Positions 28,120-37,540 of a DNA stretch of 64,000 bases are shown in pieces. This stretch comes from Dyella monticola (lineage in GTDB: Bacteria; Pseudomonadota; Gammaproteobacteria; Xanthomonadales; Rhodanobacteraceae). The position numbers were made by a program, and so were the translations under genes. The stretch covers positions 186,001 to 250,000 of the forward strand of contig NZ_QRBE01000001.1 in assembly GCF_003363155.1 (NCBI RefSeq), read 5' to 3'. How positions within the stretch are numbered: position 1 is the first letter of the stretch; every line of letters begins with the position of its first letter. Under the pieces are notes generated by a model. That model saw only the letters and a list, made by a program, of their open reading frames with translations. It ran no database searches and was not told the DNA's origin.

Positions 28120-30429
28120 TTAGGGCGAGGGCTCGCCCGGCCGAGTCTCTTCATGACTCAACCGATCCACAATGGCATCCATCGCGCGATCAAACAAAGC
28201 GTTCGACGCGAGGACGCGTGCGCGGGCTTCCGCCATCACCACCGCCAGCTCGTAGGGTGAGTAGTCGGCCACTTTCAGGCCGCGGCGATTGACGAACAAA
28301 TAGCGGCCGCTCATCGGGCTGACCCACGACAGCTTGGCGCGTTCGAAATGGCCTTCCTCGCTGCTGAATTCCAGCCAGGTGCCAGGCCGGAGCGCTTTCA
28401 CGCGTTCCAACTCGTCGCGCACATCGGCGGGCATGGCCTCCTCGGCCGGCTCCGCATGGGCCGCCTCGTCTTCCAGGTCGGCGATGGTTTCGGTGAGCGG
28501 CTGGATGCTTTCCGGAATGGGCAACGGGGCCGGCGCGGCGTCGACGAGCTGCGCTTGTTCGGGTGCCGGTGGGGCTTCGCCCAGTTGTTGGCGATAGTAA
28601 ATGTGCAACTGGGCCAGCAGCTTCTCGATGTCGGCGTCCTGGAACGCGACATTCGCCAAGCCCTTGCGCAGTGCGCGCTCGATGCCGGGCAACAACTGCA
28701 ACAACTCGCGCCGCGCTTCGGGCGTGCGCGCTGGCTTGGTGCTGGCGATGAAGGCGTCGACGAACCGCAGCGCTTCGCGGAACTCGTTGGATTCCTCGCC
28801 CTTGCGAAGAATGGTGAGCACCAGGTAATTGGCCCAAGCGCGCGACAGTACCCCATGAACCAGCGGCGGAACGGAATGGTCGCCGAGGCGGTTGAGGATT
28901 TCGCGCGCGGCGCGACGACGCGCCTGTTCCAGTTTTTCCCGGCCGCGCGTGGATTCGGCTACGCGCTGCTCGGCCAGTTCCGCACGGCGGCGGTTGGTTT
29001 CCTGGAATTGCTGCAGCTCGGCGGAGAGACGATCGAAGATCGTCATGTCATCGTCAAATTCCTGCAGCAGGCGTTCGACGATGGCCTTGATCGTGTCATG
29101 CAGACGGCCATCGCGGTCCGATTCCTCCGACCAGCTCTTGGCGGCATCTGCCAGACCATCGAGCAGACGGCGCGCCGGGTGCTGACGGTGTGCAAACAGC
29201 TTGCGATCGAGGATGGCCGCTTTGAGATAAGGAATCTGCAGACGTGCGAGCAGCACCTGCATCTGCGGCGGCAGGTTGCGGTCTTCGAGGATGAACTCGA
29301 ACAGCATGCCAACCAGGTCGATGGTGTCTTCATCGATGGTGGCGATCTGCCCCGGACGCTGCCCGCGCAAAGAGCCGAGCTGCGTGAACAACTGTTCTTT
29401 CAGGTGCAGCACCTGTTCGGCGATATCCAGCGTGCTCATCGTGGCCGCGGCCGGTACCGGCGCCATCGGCACCATGGCAGCCTGACTCTGCAGCACGCTC
29501 AGCGCGCCAATCAACTCGTTGGCAGTGGGCAGCGGGCCTGCCGTCATCGCCGAGAGCGGCACGGTCGGATGCGCACGACGCGCACTGAACAGCGTACGCA
29601 AGGTTTGCAGGAGTTCGGCAGAGGCTTCGCTGTCGTCGGTGGGCAGCGGCGCGGATACGTCGACAGCGGACGCGGCAGCGCTACCGGCTGCGGTGCCTGT
29701 ACCACCGGATGTATTGCGCACCACTTCGTGGCGAAGTTGCGGCAACACGCCAGCGCGCATGAGTTCGGCGTTGGTTTCCTGATACAGCTCTTCCAGTGAC
29801 GCCATCACGTAGCGATCGAACAGCTTGTAGATGATCAGCTTCACGCGCATGTCGGCGCTGAGCTCGCGCATCGCCTGGCGGAATGCCTGGGCAAGCAAGG
29901 CTGGGCCCACCGGGTTGGTGGCGTCTTCGATGCGTGTGCCGCCGCAGATGACCGACAGCCGTTGGTTGACGGCGAACAGCTCGCGCGACAGGCGCGTTTC
30001 GTTTTTGCCGATCATGCTGGTAAGGGCCAGCGATTCTTCCAACTCGTTATCGGCGACCAGTGACAGTTCGACCGAGCCGGGCACGGGCGTGGATGTGCCG
30101 CTTGAGCCTGCCGAAGAACGGGTGCCGCTGGCGAAATCATTGAGCTCGCGCGACACCTGCGCCAGGAAGCCGCGTTCGATCACCGGCCGGCGCTTGCGCA
30201 CCTCGCGCATGCCGTCGAAGTAATGCATCTGCGCGGCGTTGTTTTCGGCTTTCTCGGCGAGGTCGAACAGCGCGTCGTCGACGTGCTCGAACATGTTGCC
30301 GACGTATTGCTGCAGGCGGCGGGAGGCGATGTTCCGCACCGCGTTCAACAGGTCACCACCGCGGCCACTGGAAGGGTCCAGCCGCTGGCTGAGATTGACG
30401 ATGTTGGATGACTCGTTGGCTTCGTTCAT
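28120..30429 (-). CDS. DUF1631 domain-containing protein
   Basis: This large soluble protein (769 aa) covers the whole DUF1631 family: an N-terminal NIASRRLQQYVGNMFEHVDD region, a long helical middle, and a C-terminal part (RPGTWLEFSSEEGHFERAKL; SGRYLFVNRRGLKVADYSPY) that resembles a PilZ-like barrel. The family is found in gamma- and betaproteobacteria and its function is unknown; a c-di-GMP link would be speculation, since no RxxxR pair is obvious. I choose the ATG at 30429 because AGGGG lies 7 nt before it, over a GTG two codons earlier. Confidence 0.8.
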   Translation of the reverse strand: MNEANESSNIVNLSQRLDPSSGRGGDLLNAVRNIASRRLQQYVGNMFEHVDDALFDLAEKAENNAAQMHYFDGMREVRKRRPVIERGFLAQVSRELNDFASGTRSSAGSSGTSTPVPGSVELSLVADNELEESLALTSMIGKNETRLSRELFAVNQRLSVICGGTRIEDATNPVGPALLAQAFRQAMRELSADMRVKLIIYKLFDRYVMASLEELYQETNAELMRAGVLPQLRHEVVRNTSGGTGTAAGSAAASAVDVSAPLPTDDSEASAELLQTLRTLFSARRAHPTVPLSAMTAGPLPTANELIGALSVLQSQAAMVPMAPVPAAATMSTLDIAEQVLHLKEQLFTQLGSLRGQRPGQIATIDEDTIDLVGMLFEFILEDRNLPPQMQVLLARLQIPYLKAAILDRKLFAHRQHPARRLLDGLADAAKSWSEESDRDGRLHDTIKAIVERLLQEFDDDMTIFDRLSAELQQFQETNRRRAELAEQRVAESTRGREKLEQARRRAAREILNRLGDHSVPPLVHGVLSRAWANYLVLTILRKGEESNEFREALRFVDAFIASTKPARTPEARRELLQLLPGIERALRKGLANVAFQDADIEKLLAQLHIYYRQQLGEAPPAPEQAQLVDAAPAPLPIPESIQPLTETIADLEDEAAHAEPAEEAMPADVRDELERVKALRPGTWLEFSSEEGHFERAKLSWVSPMSGRYLFVNRRGLKVADYSPYELAVVMAEARARVLASNALFDRAMDAIVDRLSHEETRPGEPSP

Positions 30430-30634
30430 CGCCACACCCCTGTGGTTGGCTGGCTAGGCCGCTATTGACTGCTGCCGAAGAAGGCAGCCGGTCGCCTCTG
30501 GCAACCGCCTAGGGTTGCAACAGGGATGCCGCCAGTTCGTGGAACATAAGCGAAAATCGCCTTCACCGCCATGCCCCGCGTCATGCTTTTGTGTAGTCCC
30601 TGTGCAAGCCCTGTGAGGCCGTTCAGGATGCCTG

Positions 30635-30907
30635 TTAGGCCGCAGCCGGGAAGTCGGTGAATTGGGTGGTGCCGATGCCCTCTTCGGGCAGCATCACGGG
30701 TATGCCGTCATCGATCCGGTAGATCACCTTGCGGTCGGTGGTGATGAGGCCTTCGGCCAGCCGGTTTTGAACGGTTTCGCCGGACACACTGAGCACTTGG
30801 CCGCCATCGATCGCGCGGTTCAGTGCGCTCAGTTCGCTGCTGTTGAGCGGGCGGACCGGCGTCTTGCTTACCGGGCAGCAGAGGATGTCGAGCAGGCGTT
30901 TATCCAT
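30635..30907 (-). CDS. Trm112/YcaR family small protein
   Basis: The 90-aa protein begins MDKRLLDILCCPVSKTPVRP, the conserved opening of the Trm112-like family, and ends with the typical YRIDDGIPVMLPEEGI. Many members bind zinc with four cysteines; here only the N-terminal CC pair is visible, so zinc binding is doubtful. In proteobacteria the family is often beside lipid A or kdsB genes; here it is divergent from purE. Its role is unclear. Confidence 0.85.
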   Translation of the reverse strand: MDKRLLDILCCPVSKTPVRPLNSSELSALNRAIDGGQVLSVSGETVQNRLAEGLITTDRKVIYRIDDGIPVMLPEEGIGTTQFTDFPAAA

Positions 30908-30975
30908 AGAAAAACCGTGGGTATCGTTGCAATGCGGCGAAGCCCGTACAATATCCCCTTTTGGACGACCGGACC
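30908..30975. promoter_or_regulatory. divergent promoter gap, Trm112-like gene and purEK
   Basis: This 68-bp gap must carry both promoters. A -10-like TACAAT stands at 30947-30952 in the purE direction; no good -35 is found at normal spacing (TTGCAA at 30927 is 14 bp away). No PurR-type operator is recognisable. Confidence 0.4.
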
Positions 30976-31479
30976 ATGACGGATACAGCTTCGGCACCGC
31001 GAGTAGGTGTGGTGATGGGATCGCGTTCTGACTGGGAAACCATGACGCACGCGGCCGATGTGCTCGCGGAGCTGGGTGTGCCGCACGAGGTGTGGGTAGT
31101 CTCCGCGCACCGCACGCCGGATCTCCTGTTTCAGTACGCCGAAGAGGCCGTCGGGCGAGGCATCCAGGTGATCATCGCCGGTGCCGGCGGTGCCGCTCAT
31201 CTGCCGGGTATGCTGGCTGCCAAGACGCGCCTGCCGGTGTTCGGCGTACCGGTTCAATCCAAGGCGCTGAACGGTATGGATTCCCTGCTTTCCATCGCGC
31301 AGATGCCGGCTGGCATTCCGGTAGGCACGTTGGCGATCGGTCGAGCCGGCGCCGTCAATGCCGGCTTACTGGCCGCCGCCGTGCTCGCGCTGCACGATCC
31401 GGCGTTGGCCAAGGCGCTGGATGCCTATCGCAGCCGCCAGACCCAGACCGTGCTGGATAACCCGGACCCCCGTTCGTGA
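30976..31479 (+). CDS. purE: 5-(carboxyamino)imidazole ribonucleotide mutase
   Basis: PurE (167 aa, class I) converts N5-CAIR to CAIR in purine synthesis. The substrate loop [10 protein letters not shown], the catalytic histidine in [11 protein letters not shown], and the [16 protein letters not shown] block are intact. I place the start at the ATG at 30976. The stop overlaps the GTG start of purK by 4 bp, consistent with the two-step PurK-PurE route. Confidence 0.96.
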   Translation: MTDTASAPRVGVVMGSRSDWETMTHAADVLAELGVPHEVWVVSAHRTPDLLFQYAEEAVGRGIQVIIAGAGGAAHLPGMLAAKTRLPVFGVPVQSKALNGMDSLLSIAQMPAGIPVGTLAIGRAGAVNAGLLAAAVLALHDPALAKALDAYRSRQTQTVLDNPDPRS

Positions 31480-32630
31480 GCGCACGCGTGAAACAACCCG
31501 TACTGGGCATCCTCGGCGGCGGCCAGTTGGCCCGCATGCTGGCGTTGGCTGCCGCGCCGCTAGGTGTGAAGGTGTTGGTGGTGGACACGGCCGCCGACGC
31601 TTGCGCTGGCCAGGTGGCGCCGCTGCGCATCGCCGACTGGACCGATTTCGCCGCGCTGGAAAAATTCGCCGCTGACGTGGATGTGGTCACCTTCGATTTC
31701 GAAAACGTCCCGGCCGATACCGCGCACTGGCTGGCCGAGCGCGCCGCCGTGTTTCCCAATCCGCGCGCGCTGGCGGTGGCGCAGGATCGCCTCGCCGAAA
31801 AAACACTGTTTCGCGAATGCGGTTTGCAGACGCCGGCGTTCGAGCCGGTCGACACGCGCGAAGGTCTCGATCGTGCACTCGCCACCATCGGTGCGCCATC
31901 CATTCTGAAAACGCGCCGCCTCGGCTACGACGGCAAAGGACAATTTCGCATCAAGCAGCTTTCCGATGCGGATGCGGCATGGAATGCGCTGGGCGCCAAT
32001 GCACATGGCCTGATCCTTGAGGCTTTCGTGCCGTTCGAACGCGAGCTTTCCGTGTTGGCGGTACGCACACGCGATGGCGATTTCCGCATATGGCCACTCA
32101 CGCAGAATTGGCATACCGAAGGCGTGCTCAGCTTGAGCCTTGCGCCAGCGCCGGACGTGGGTGCGTTGCAATCGCGCGCCGAAGCCTTGGCGCGCACGCT
32201 GGCCGAACGTCTGGATTACGTGGGCGTGTTCGCGCTGGAGTTGTTCGTCAAGGATGGTCAGTTGCTTGGTAACGAGATGGCGCCGCGCGTGCATAACTCA
32301 GGTCATTGGACTATCGAAGGTGCCGTGACCAGCCAATTCGAAAACCACGTGCGCGCGGTGCTTGGTTTGCCGCTCGGTGATACCTCGGCGCGCGGCTTTT
32401 CGGCGATGTTCAACTGGATCGGCGAGTTGCCGGACGCGACACCGGTATTGAGCACCGTGGATGGTCATTGGCATGACTACGGCAAGCAATCGCGTCCCGG
32501 GCGCAAGGTGGGACATGCGACGGTGTGTGCTCAGGATGCGAACGTGTTGGCTGAGCGCGTCGGTGATATTGCGCGTGCGTTGAAGCGGGAAGAGCAGGCG
32601 GCGCCCGGTATTGGCGCACTATCGGGCTAA
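31476..32630 (+). CDS. purK: 5-(carboxyamino)imidazole ribonucleotide synthase
   Basis: PurK (384 aa) is an ATP-grasp enzyme that carboxylates AIR at the expense of ATP. The opening [20 protein letters not shown], the ATP-grasp segment [20 protein letters not shown], and the C-terminal [20 protein letters not shown] are hallmarks. It starts with GTG inside the purE stop codon. The convergent sodB gene follows, separated by a family A palindrome. Confidence 0.96.
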   Translation: MSARVKQPVLGILGGGQLARMLALAAAPLGVKVLVVDTAADACAGQVAPLRIADWTDFAALEKFAADVDVVTFDFENVPADTAHWLAERAAVFPNPRALAVAQDRLAEKTLFRECGLQTPAFEPVDTREGLDRALATIGAPSILKTRRLGYDGKGQFRIKQLSDADAAWNALGANAHGLILEAFVPFERELSVLAVRTRDGDFRIWPLTQNWHTEGVLSLSLAPAPDVGALQSRAEALARTLAERLDYVGVFALELFVKDGQLLGNEMAPRVHNSGHWTIEGAVTSQFENHVRAVLGLPLGDTSARGFSAMFNWIGELPDATPVLSTVDGHWHDYGKQSRPGRKVGHATVCAQDANVLAERVGDIARALKREEQAAPGIGALSG

Positions 32631-32678
32631 CTCAAAAATCCATAAGGCAGATCACGGCGAGGTTGACCCCTCACCTAA

Positions 32679-32701
32679 CCCTCTCCCCGAAGGGGAGAGG
32701 G
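32679..32701. repeat. family A palindrome, copy 4
   Basis: CCCTCTCCCCGAAGGGGAGA plus GGG is a perfect 10-bp-arm inverted repeat with a short loop. It lies between the convergent ends of purK and sodB and may end both transcripts. Confidence 0.7.
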
Positions 32702-32715
32702 CATAAGAGCAACAA

Positions 32716-33297
32716 TCAACCCAGATTCTTCGCTGCGAAATCCCAGTTCACCAGATCCCAGAACGATTCCACGTACTTCGGACGCGCATTGCGATAGTCG
32801 ATGTAGTACGCGTGCTCCCACACGTCGATGGTGAACAGCGGCTTGTCGCTGCCGGTGATGGGGGTGGCGGCGTTGGAGGTGTTGACGATGCCCAGCGAGC
32901 CATCCGGACGCTGTACCAGCCAGGTCCAGCCCGAGCCGAAATTGCTCACGGCCGACTTGCCGAACTCTTCCTTGAACTTGTCGAAGGAACCGAACGCCTT
33001 GTTGATGGCGTCCGACAGCTTGCCGGCGGGGACGTTGTCCTTCTTCGGCGAGCGCATGGAGTGCCAATAGAACGTGTGGTTCCAGGTCTGCGCTGCATTG
33101 TTGAACACGCCGCCGGAGGACTTCTTGACGATGTCTTCCAGCGAGGCGTTCTCGAACTCGGTGCCCTTGATGAGGTTATTGAGATTGGTCACGTAAGCCT
33201 GGTGGTGCTTATCGTGATGAAACTCCAGCGTTTCGGCCGAAATGTTCGGCTCCAGCGCGTTCTTTTCATAGGGCAGCGGGGGAAGTTCGATCGCCAT
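32716..33297 (-). CDS. sodB: superoxide dismutase [Fe]
   Basis: The 193-aa enzyme removes superoxide in the cytoplasm. Metal-ligand contexts are all present: [20 protein letters not shown] and [13 protein letters not shown]. The NNAAQTWNH segment, with glutamine before the tryptophan, is the pattern of iron rather than manganese enzymes. It is divergent from the monothiol glutaredoxin gene grxD, forming a small redox pair. I saw no Fur box in the 105-bp gap between them. Confidence 0.96.
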   Translation of the reverse strand: MAIELPPLPYEKNALEPNISAETLEFHHDKHHQAYVTNLNNLIKGTEFENASLEDIVKKSSGGVFNNAAQTWNHTFYWHSMRSPKKDNVPAGKLSDAINKAFGSFDKFKEEFGKSAVSNFGSGWTWLVQRPDGSLGIVNTSNAATPITGSDKPLFTIDVWEHAYYIDYRNARPKYVESFWDLVNWDFAAKNLG

Positions 33298-33402
33298 GGG
33301 TAACTCCTGGGCGTTTGGCTAAGGATGACGGGAGCCCGGCCGGGCGCCGGGACGGCTGGTACACTACTAAGCTGGCTGCATTGTAGTGATGAAACCGAAG
33401 TT

Positions 33403-33729
33403 ATGGACGTCAACGAACGAATCAAGGCGGTGCTGGCGCAGCACCCCATGGTGCTCTTCATGAAGGGCGCGCCACAGTTCCCGATGTGCGGCTTCTCCGC
33501 GCGCGCGGCGCAGGCGCTGGACGATGCCGGCGCGACCTTCCATGCGGTGAACGTGCTGGCCGATCCGGAAATGCGGGCCGCGCTGCCGCACTACGCCAAC
33601 TGGCCCACGTTCCCGCAGCTTTTCATCCAGGGCGAGCTGATCGGTGGCTGCGACATCGTGGAAGATCTCAAAGTCTCCGGTGAGCTGGCGCGCATGGCCA
33701 ATGATGTGGCCGGAGAAAGCCACGCATGA
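33403..33729 (+). CDS. grxD: monothiol glutaredoxin (Grx4 family)
   Basis: GrxD (108 aa) has the CGFS active site at C29-S32 (FPMCGFSARA), the family KGAPQFPMCGFS context, and the WPTFPQLFIQGELIGGCDIV glutathione-binding stretch. These proteins carry or deliver [2Fe-2S] clusters with BolA partners. Start at the ATG at 33403. The stop overlaps the next gene by 4 bp. Confidence 0.95.
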   Translation: MDVNERIKAVLAQHPMVLFMKGAPQFPMCGFSARAAQALDDAGATFHAVNVLADPEMRAALPHYANWPTFPQLFIQGELIGGCDIVEDLKVSGELARMANDVAGESHA

Positions 33730-34499
33730 GCTTGAACCTGCCGCTGCACCGACTGCCCACGAGCTGGACACCCACCACCAATGAGTTGGAAGGCCGCGTG
33801 GTACTTGTCACCGGCGCCTACGGTGGGTTGGGCAGTGCAACCGCGCGCGCCGCGGCGTGCGCCGGCGCAACGGTGGTCATTACCGGCAAGCGCAAACGGC
33901 AGTTGGAGCAGCTTTACGATGCGATGGTCGAAGCAGGTTTGCCGGAACCGGTGATCCATCCGCTCGATATGGAAACGGCGACGCCGCGCGATTACGAATC
34001 CCTCGCCGAAGGTCTGCAGCGCGACCTCGGACGGCTCGATGGCATTGTGCACACCGCGGCGAGCTTTGCCGGTCTGATGCCGGTATCCACCCACAAACCC
34101 GATGCATGGCTGCGCAGCCTGCATGTCAATGTGTCCGCGCCGTTCGCGCTGACCCAGGCCTGCTTGCCGTTGCTCACCGCTGCGCCCGACAGCGCGGTGG
34201 TATTCGTGCTGGACAACCCCGAGCTCGTGCAGCGCGCCCACTGGGGCGCCTACGGCGTATCGAAAGCAGCGCTGGAACGCTTCGTGACGATTCTTCATGA
34301 AGAACACGATGACGATGCGCTGCGCGTGCATGCCTTGCTGCCGGCACCGATGCGCACCACCTTGCGCCGCACCGCGTATTTCGGCGAAGACACCTTGCAG
34401 CATCCGCTGCCCGACGCCACGGCCAACGCGGTGGTGTATCTATTGAGCAACCAGGCCACTGCTGCGCGCGGCGGTGTACTCGATTTGCGCGTGGCATGA
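33726..34499 (+). CDS. YciK-like short-chain dehydrogenase/reductase
   Basis: This 257-aa SDR has the nucleotide-binding VTGAYGGLGSATARAAA (about 26-42) and the YGVSK active site (about 173-177). The arginine/lysine-bearing TGKRKRQLEQ after the second strand suggests NADP preference. It resembles E. coli YciK, whose substrate is unknown. It is translationally coupled to grxD by an ATGA overlap. Confidence 0.85.
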   Translation: MSLNLPLHRLPTSWTPTTNELEGRVVLVTGAYGGLGSATARAAACAGATVVITGKRKRQLEQLYDAMVEAGLPEPVIHPLDMETATPRDYESLAEGLQRDLGRLDGIVHTAASFAGLMPVSTHKPDAWLRSLHVNVSAPFALTQACLPLLTAAPDSAVVFVLDNPELVQRAHWGAYGVSKAALERFVTILHEEHDDDALRVHALLPAPMRTTLRRTAYFGEDTLQHPLPDATANAVVYLLSNQATAARGGVLDLRVA

Positions 34500-34540
34500 T
34501 CCTGCGCAGTACGCTGCGCGACTAACCAGAAGGGGAACGG

Positions 34541-35149
34541 ATGGAAACGCAGATGACCACCTTGTCGGCGGCGATCCTGCTGTTTCTCATCATGGATCCG
34601 CTCGGCAACATTCCCATCTTCCTCAGCTTGCTCAAAGGTGTGCCGCCCAAACGCCGCCGTGCCGTGATGGTGCGCGAGTTGCTGATCGCGCTGGGCGTGT
34701 TGCTGATCTTCCTAATGGGCGGTCAGTTGATCTTGAAGCTGCTGCAACTGCGCGAGGAATCCATCAGCATCGCTGGCGGCATCGTGCTGTTCCTGATCGG
34801 CATTCGCATGGTGTTTCCACCGGTCGAAGGCGGCATCTTCGGGCAATCTGGCGAAGGCGAGCCTTTCATCGTACCCATGGCCATTCCCGGTGTAGCGGGC
34901 CCTTCGGCGATGGCCGCCTTATTGCTGCTCACCAATACGCAACCGGGCCGCACAGCGGACTGGGCCATTGCACTGCTGTGTGCGTGGCTGGCAACGGCCG
35001 TGATCCTGCTCAGCTCCACATATCTGTTTCGCTGGCTGGGCGAGAGCGTACTCACCGCGCTGGAGCGGGTGATGGGCATGTTGCTGATCGCCCTGTCGGT
35101 GCAGATGTTTCTCGGTGGCATTGCGGCGTACTTGCATTTGGCCGTATGA
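34541..35149 (+). CDS. MarC family integral membrane protein
   Basis: The 202-aa protein has about six TM helices and the MarC family pattern LIMDPLGNIPIFLSLL near the N-terminus and PLAIPGVAGPSAMA-like residues (VPMAIPGVAGPSAMAALLLL) in the middle. Despite the name, MarC proteins are not needed for multiple antibiotic resistance; their role is unknown. An AGAAGGGG ribosome binding site precedes the ATG. Confidence 0.88.
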   Translation: METQMTTLSAAILLFLIMDPLGNIPIFLSLLKGVPPKRRRAVMVRELLIALGVLLIFLMGGQLILKLLQLREESISIAGGIVLFLIGIRMVFPPVEGGIFGQSGEGEPFIVPMAIPGVAGPSAMAALLLLTNTQPGRTADWAIALLCAWLATAVILLSSTYLFRWLGESVLTALERVMGMLLIALSVQMFLGGIAAYLHLAV

Positions 35150-35160
35150 CCTCACGGCGT

Positions 35161-35190
35161 GATTCCTTTTCCGTGTACGGGAAGGGAGTC
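35161..35190 (+). terminator. RNA hairpin after the MarC gene
   Basis: GATTCCTTTTCCGT and ACGGGAAGGGAGTC form a 14-bp stem with a 2-nt gap. The three departures from perfect pairing are all U opposite G in the rightward transcript, so the structure is stable in RNA of that strand only. No U-run follows, so it may protect the 3' end rather than terminate. Confidence 0.45.
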
Positions 35191-35349
35191 ATGGTTCGCT
35201 TTGAACACGCTCTTAAGCCTCCTCGTTCCATCGTCGTGTATTCTTGCGCTTCGGGTGAGTTTGATCGCGTGATTTCTCGCAGTTGTCACACTTGATCGGC
35301 AACATGCGTGAAAGATCGGCGACACGGATCAAAACCAAGGGAGGCGGTC

Positions 35350-37062
35350 ATGCTTCACGTAGAACAGGCCCTTACCGAACGTCTGCCATGGCTTGCGCAG
35401 CATCCAATGATTCGTAGACCCGTTGCCGGCATGTTAGGCCGGCTGGCGGATGAAGCAGGGTTCAATCGGGTTCTGGATCGGCTTGCCGACACCAAGGGGT
35501 TCGACTTCGTCGAGCAGGTCCTGGATCTGCTGGGCTGCAGCTATCACGTCGTACAGCGCGAGCGGGAACATATTCCCGTCGAAGGTGGCGTACTGGTCGC
35601 TGCCAATCATCCACTGGGTATGCTCGATGCAATGGCCTTGCTGGACCTGGTCGGTTCGGTACGCAAGGACGTGCGCATTCTCGGCAATGACTGGCTGGCG
35701 GCCGTTCCGCAACTCGGTCCTTTGCTGCTGCCAGTCGATGTATTCGGTGGTGGCGCGGCTTCGCGTATGCGCAATATTTATCGCGCGCTTGATCGTGGTG
35801 AGGCACTGATTATTTTTCCGGCTGGCGAGGTTTCCCGCATGGGCCCGGTCGGAGTGCGCGACGGTCGCTGGGCGGATGGTTTCGCGCGGCTCGCGATGCG
35901 CAGCAAGGTGCCGGTGCTGCCCATTCACGTCGCGGCGCGCAATTCGGCCATCTTCTACGGACTGTCCATGTTGGCCAAGCCGCTCAGTACGGCGATGTTG
36001 CCGCGCGAAGCAGTCGCCACGCAAGTTAGCCGTATTGGCTTCAGTGTTGGCGCGCTGGTGAGTGCGGACGAAATGGCCAAGCGCAGCGGCAACAACGCGC
36101 AACGCGCGGCGGATCTGATGCGTCGGCACGTGTATCGCATCAGCCGTCGTCGCGGCTTGATTTTCGGCGGACAGGTGGCGCTGGCGCATCCGGAGCCGGC
36201 CGATCGTGTGGCGATGGAGCTGGCACAGAGCGAGAAACTTGCCGATTTGTCGGACGGCAAGCAAATCATCGTATTGCGCGGACAAACCGATGGCGCGGCG
36301 TTGCGAGAGATTGGCCGCTTGCGCGAACTCACGTTCCGCAAAGTTGGCGAGGGCACCAATACCCGTCGCGATCTGGATGCGTATGACGCGCACTACGAAC
36401 ATCTCGTGCTGTGGGATCCGAAGGCCGTACGCATCGTTGGCTCCTATCGTCTGGGCCACGGCGGACGTCTGATTGCAGAGCGCGGCATGCGCGGGTTGTA
36501 TACCGCCAGCCTGTTCACCTATTCACCTGCATTGGAATCGCGTCTGGCGGAAGGCTTGGAATTGGGGCGCAGCTTTATCGCGCCGGCGTACTGGCGCTCG
36601 CGCGCGTTGGACCAGCTATGGCAGGGCATTGGCCTTTATCTCCAGCGCCACCCGGAACTGCACTATCTGTTCGGCCCCGTGAGCATGTCGGTGCATCTGC
36701 CGCGACAGGCACGCGAATGGATTGCCGCGGCGCATCAGCATTACTTTGGCGCGCCGGGCCTGGCGTGTGCACGGCAGCCGTTCAAGGTGTCCCAAGACGT
36801 ACTCGAAGGGGTGCGCCGTGAGCTGGAAGGCCTGGACCCGGCCAGCGGATTGGGCAAGTTGCGCAATCATCTGGATGCGCTGGGTGTGAGCCTGCCGGTG
36901 CTCTATCGCCAGTACGTGGATCTGGTCGAACCCGAAGGCGTGCAGTTCCTGGATTTTGGCGAAGACCCCGGTTTCTCCGGATGCGTCGATGGCTTGGTAA
37001 TGCTCGATCTTTCCCGCCTCAAACCCGCCAAGCGGGCGCGTTATCTCGGCAAAGGCGCCTGA
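35350..37062 (+). CDS. two-domain acyltransferase (PlsC-like plus OlsB/hemolysin-type GNAT), OlsF-like
   Basis: The 570-aa protein joins an N-terminal lysophospholipid acyltransferase domain, with the H-x4-D motif at H87-D92 (NHPLGMLD) and the FPAGEVSRMGP block, to a C-terminal GNAT-like domain of the OlsB/hemolysin type (LRELTFRKVGEGTNTRRDLD; VGSYRLGHGGRLIAERGMRG). The same order occurs in OlsF, the bifunctional ornithine-lipid synthase known from Serratia and Flavobacterium. Whether this one uses ornithine, another amino acid, or simply makes other acyl lipids cannot be told. I place the start at the ATG at 35350, after AAGGGAGG. It stands alone, with no other lipid gene next to it. Confidence 0.8.
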   Translation: MLHVEQALTERLPWLAQHPMIRRPVAGMLGRLADEAGFNRVLDRLADTKGFDFVEQVLDLLGCSYHVVQREREHIPVEGGVLVAANHPLGMLDAMALLDLVGSVRKDVRILGNDWLAAVPQLGPLLLPVDVFGGGAASRMRNIYRALDRGEALIIFPAGEVSRMGPVGVRDGRWADGFARLAMRSKVPVLPIHVAARNSAIFYGLSMLAKPLSTAMLPREAVATQVSRIGFSVGALVSADEMAKRSGNNAQRAADLMRRHVYRISRRRGLIFGGQVALAHPEPADRVAMELAQSEKLADLSDGKQIIVLRGQTDGAALREIGRLRELTFRKVGEGTNTRRDLDAYDAHYEHLVLWDPKAVRIVGSYRLGHGGRLIAERGMRGLYTASLFTYSPALESRLAEGLELGRSFIAPAYWRSRALDQLWQGIGLYLQRHPELHYLFGPVSMSVHLPRQAREWIAAAHQHYFGAPGLACARQPFKVSQDVLEGVRRELEGLDPASGLGKLRNHLDALGVSLPVLYRQYVDLVEPEGVQFLDFGEDPGFSGCVDGLVMLDLSRLKPAKRARYLGKGA

Positions 37063-37079
37063 GCCCGATTCCCCCTTCG

Positions 37080-37108
37080 CCCCTTCCCTGCCAAGCAAGG
37101 AAGGGGGC
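37080..37108. repeat. family A palindrome, copy 5
   Basis: CCCCTTCCCTGCCAAGCAAG plus GAAGGGGGC is an inverted repeat 18 bp after the stop of the OlsF-like gene. Arms are slightly diverged from the other copies. Confidence 0.6.
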
Positions 37109-37540
37109 CACATTGTGTGGAAAGTGAGCGCTTGCTCCTCTCCACAAATGAGATATTTTTGTAAAATTTATGTAAAGCTTATGTGGGATTGTGCTAAGGT
37201 ATCGCTAAGGATACATGACAACTTTCCCCTTGCCTGAAGTAGGCCAATGACCAGGGTGAGGGTAAGGACCAGTCGCTTCGCATGTGTTTTGTCCAGGCTG
37301 TATCAGAAGAGGCCGAAGCCTTCGCTCCGCCTCAATGCAGGTCAAAAAAACTAGGGTTCCCAGAAAGGCCAAGCAGCTCACGCAGTACCTGAGCTCAAGC
37401 CTTTTTTGTGTCGAAGGATCGCCGCGTCGCAAACGGCCAGGAGGGCTGGCTGATGTCGTGTGTCGCCAGAGGTTCGGGCGGCCATAAAAAGCGGTACCAG
37501 AGAAATTTCAAAAATCTATAACCGGACTACGGGGCTCTTC
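37109..37540 (+). promoter_or_regulatory. long AT-rich leader upstream of the TonB-dependent receptor
   Basis: This 430-bp gap has no gene. Its first 100 bp are AT-rich (TTTTTGTAAAATTTATGTAA around 37153-37172) and probably hold the promoter. Further on, AGCTCA (37375) and TGAGCT (37390) form a hairpin followed by CTTTTTTG at 37400-37407, a possible attenuator. I looked for a cobalamin or other known riboswitch core and saw none. No clear Fur box is visible. Confidence 0.35.

Noticed and set aside
28348-29799. A 483-codon frame antisense to the DUF1631 gene
   Set aside because: Low-complexity composition and no motif; the DUF1631 frame is full length and has a ribosome binding site.
37109-37540. 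Possible cobalamin or other riboswitch before the TonB-dependent receptor
   Set aside because: I could not find the conserved core boxes; only a simple hairpin with a T-run is present.
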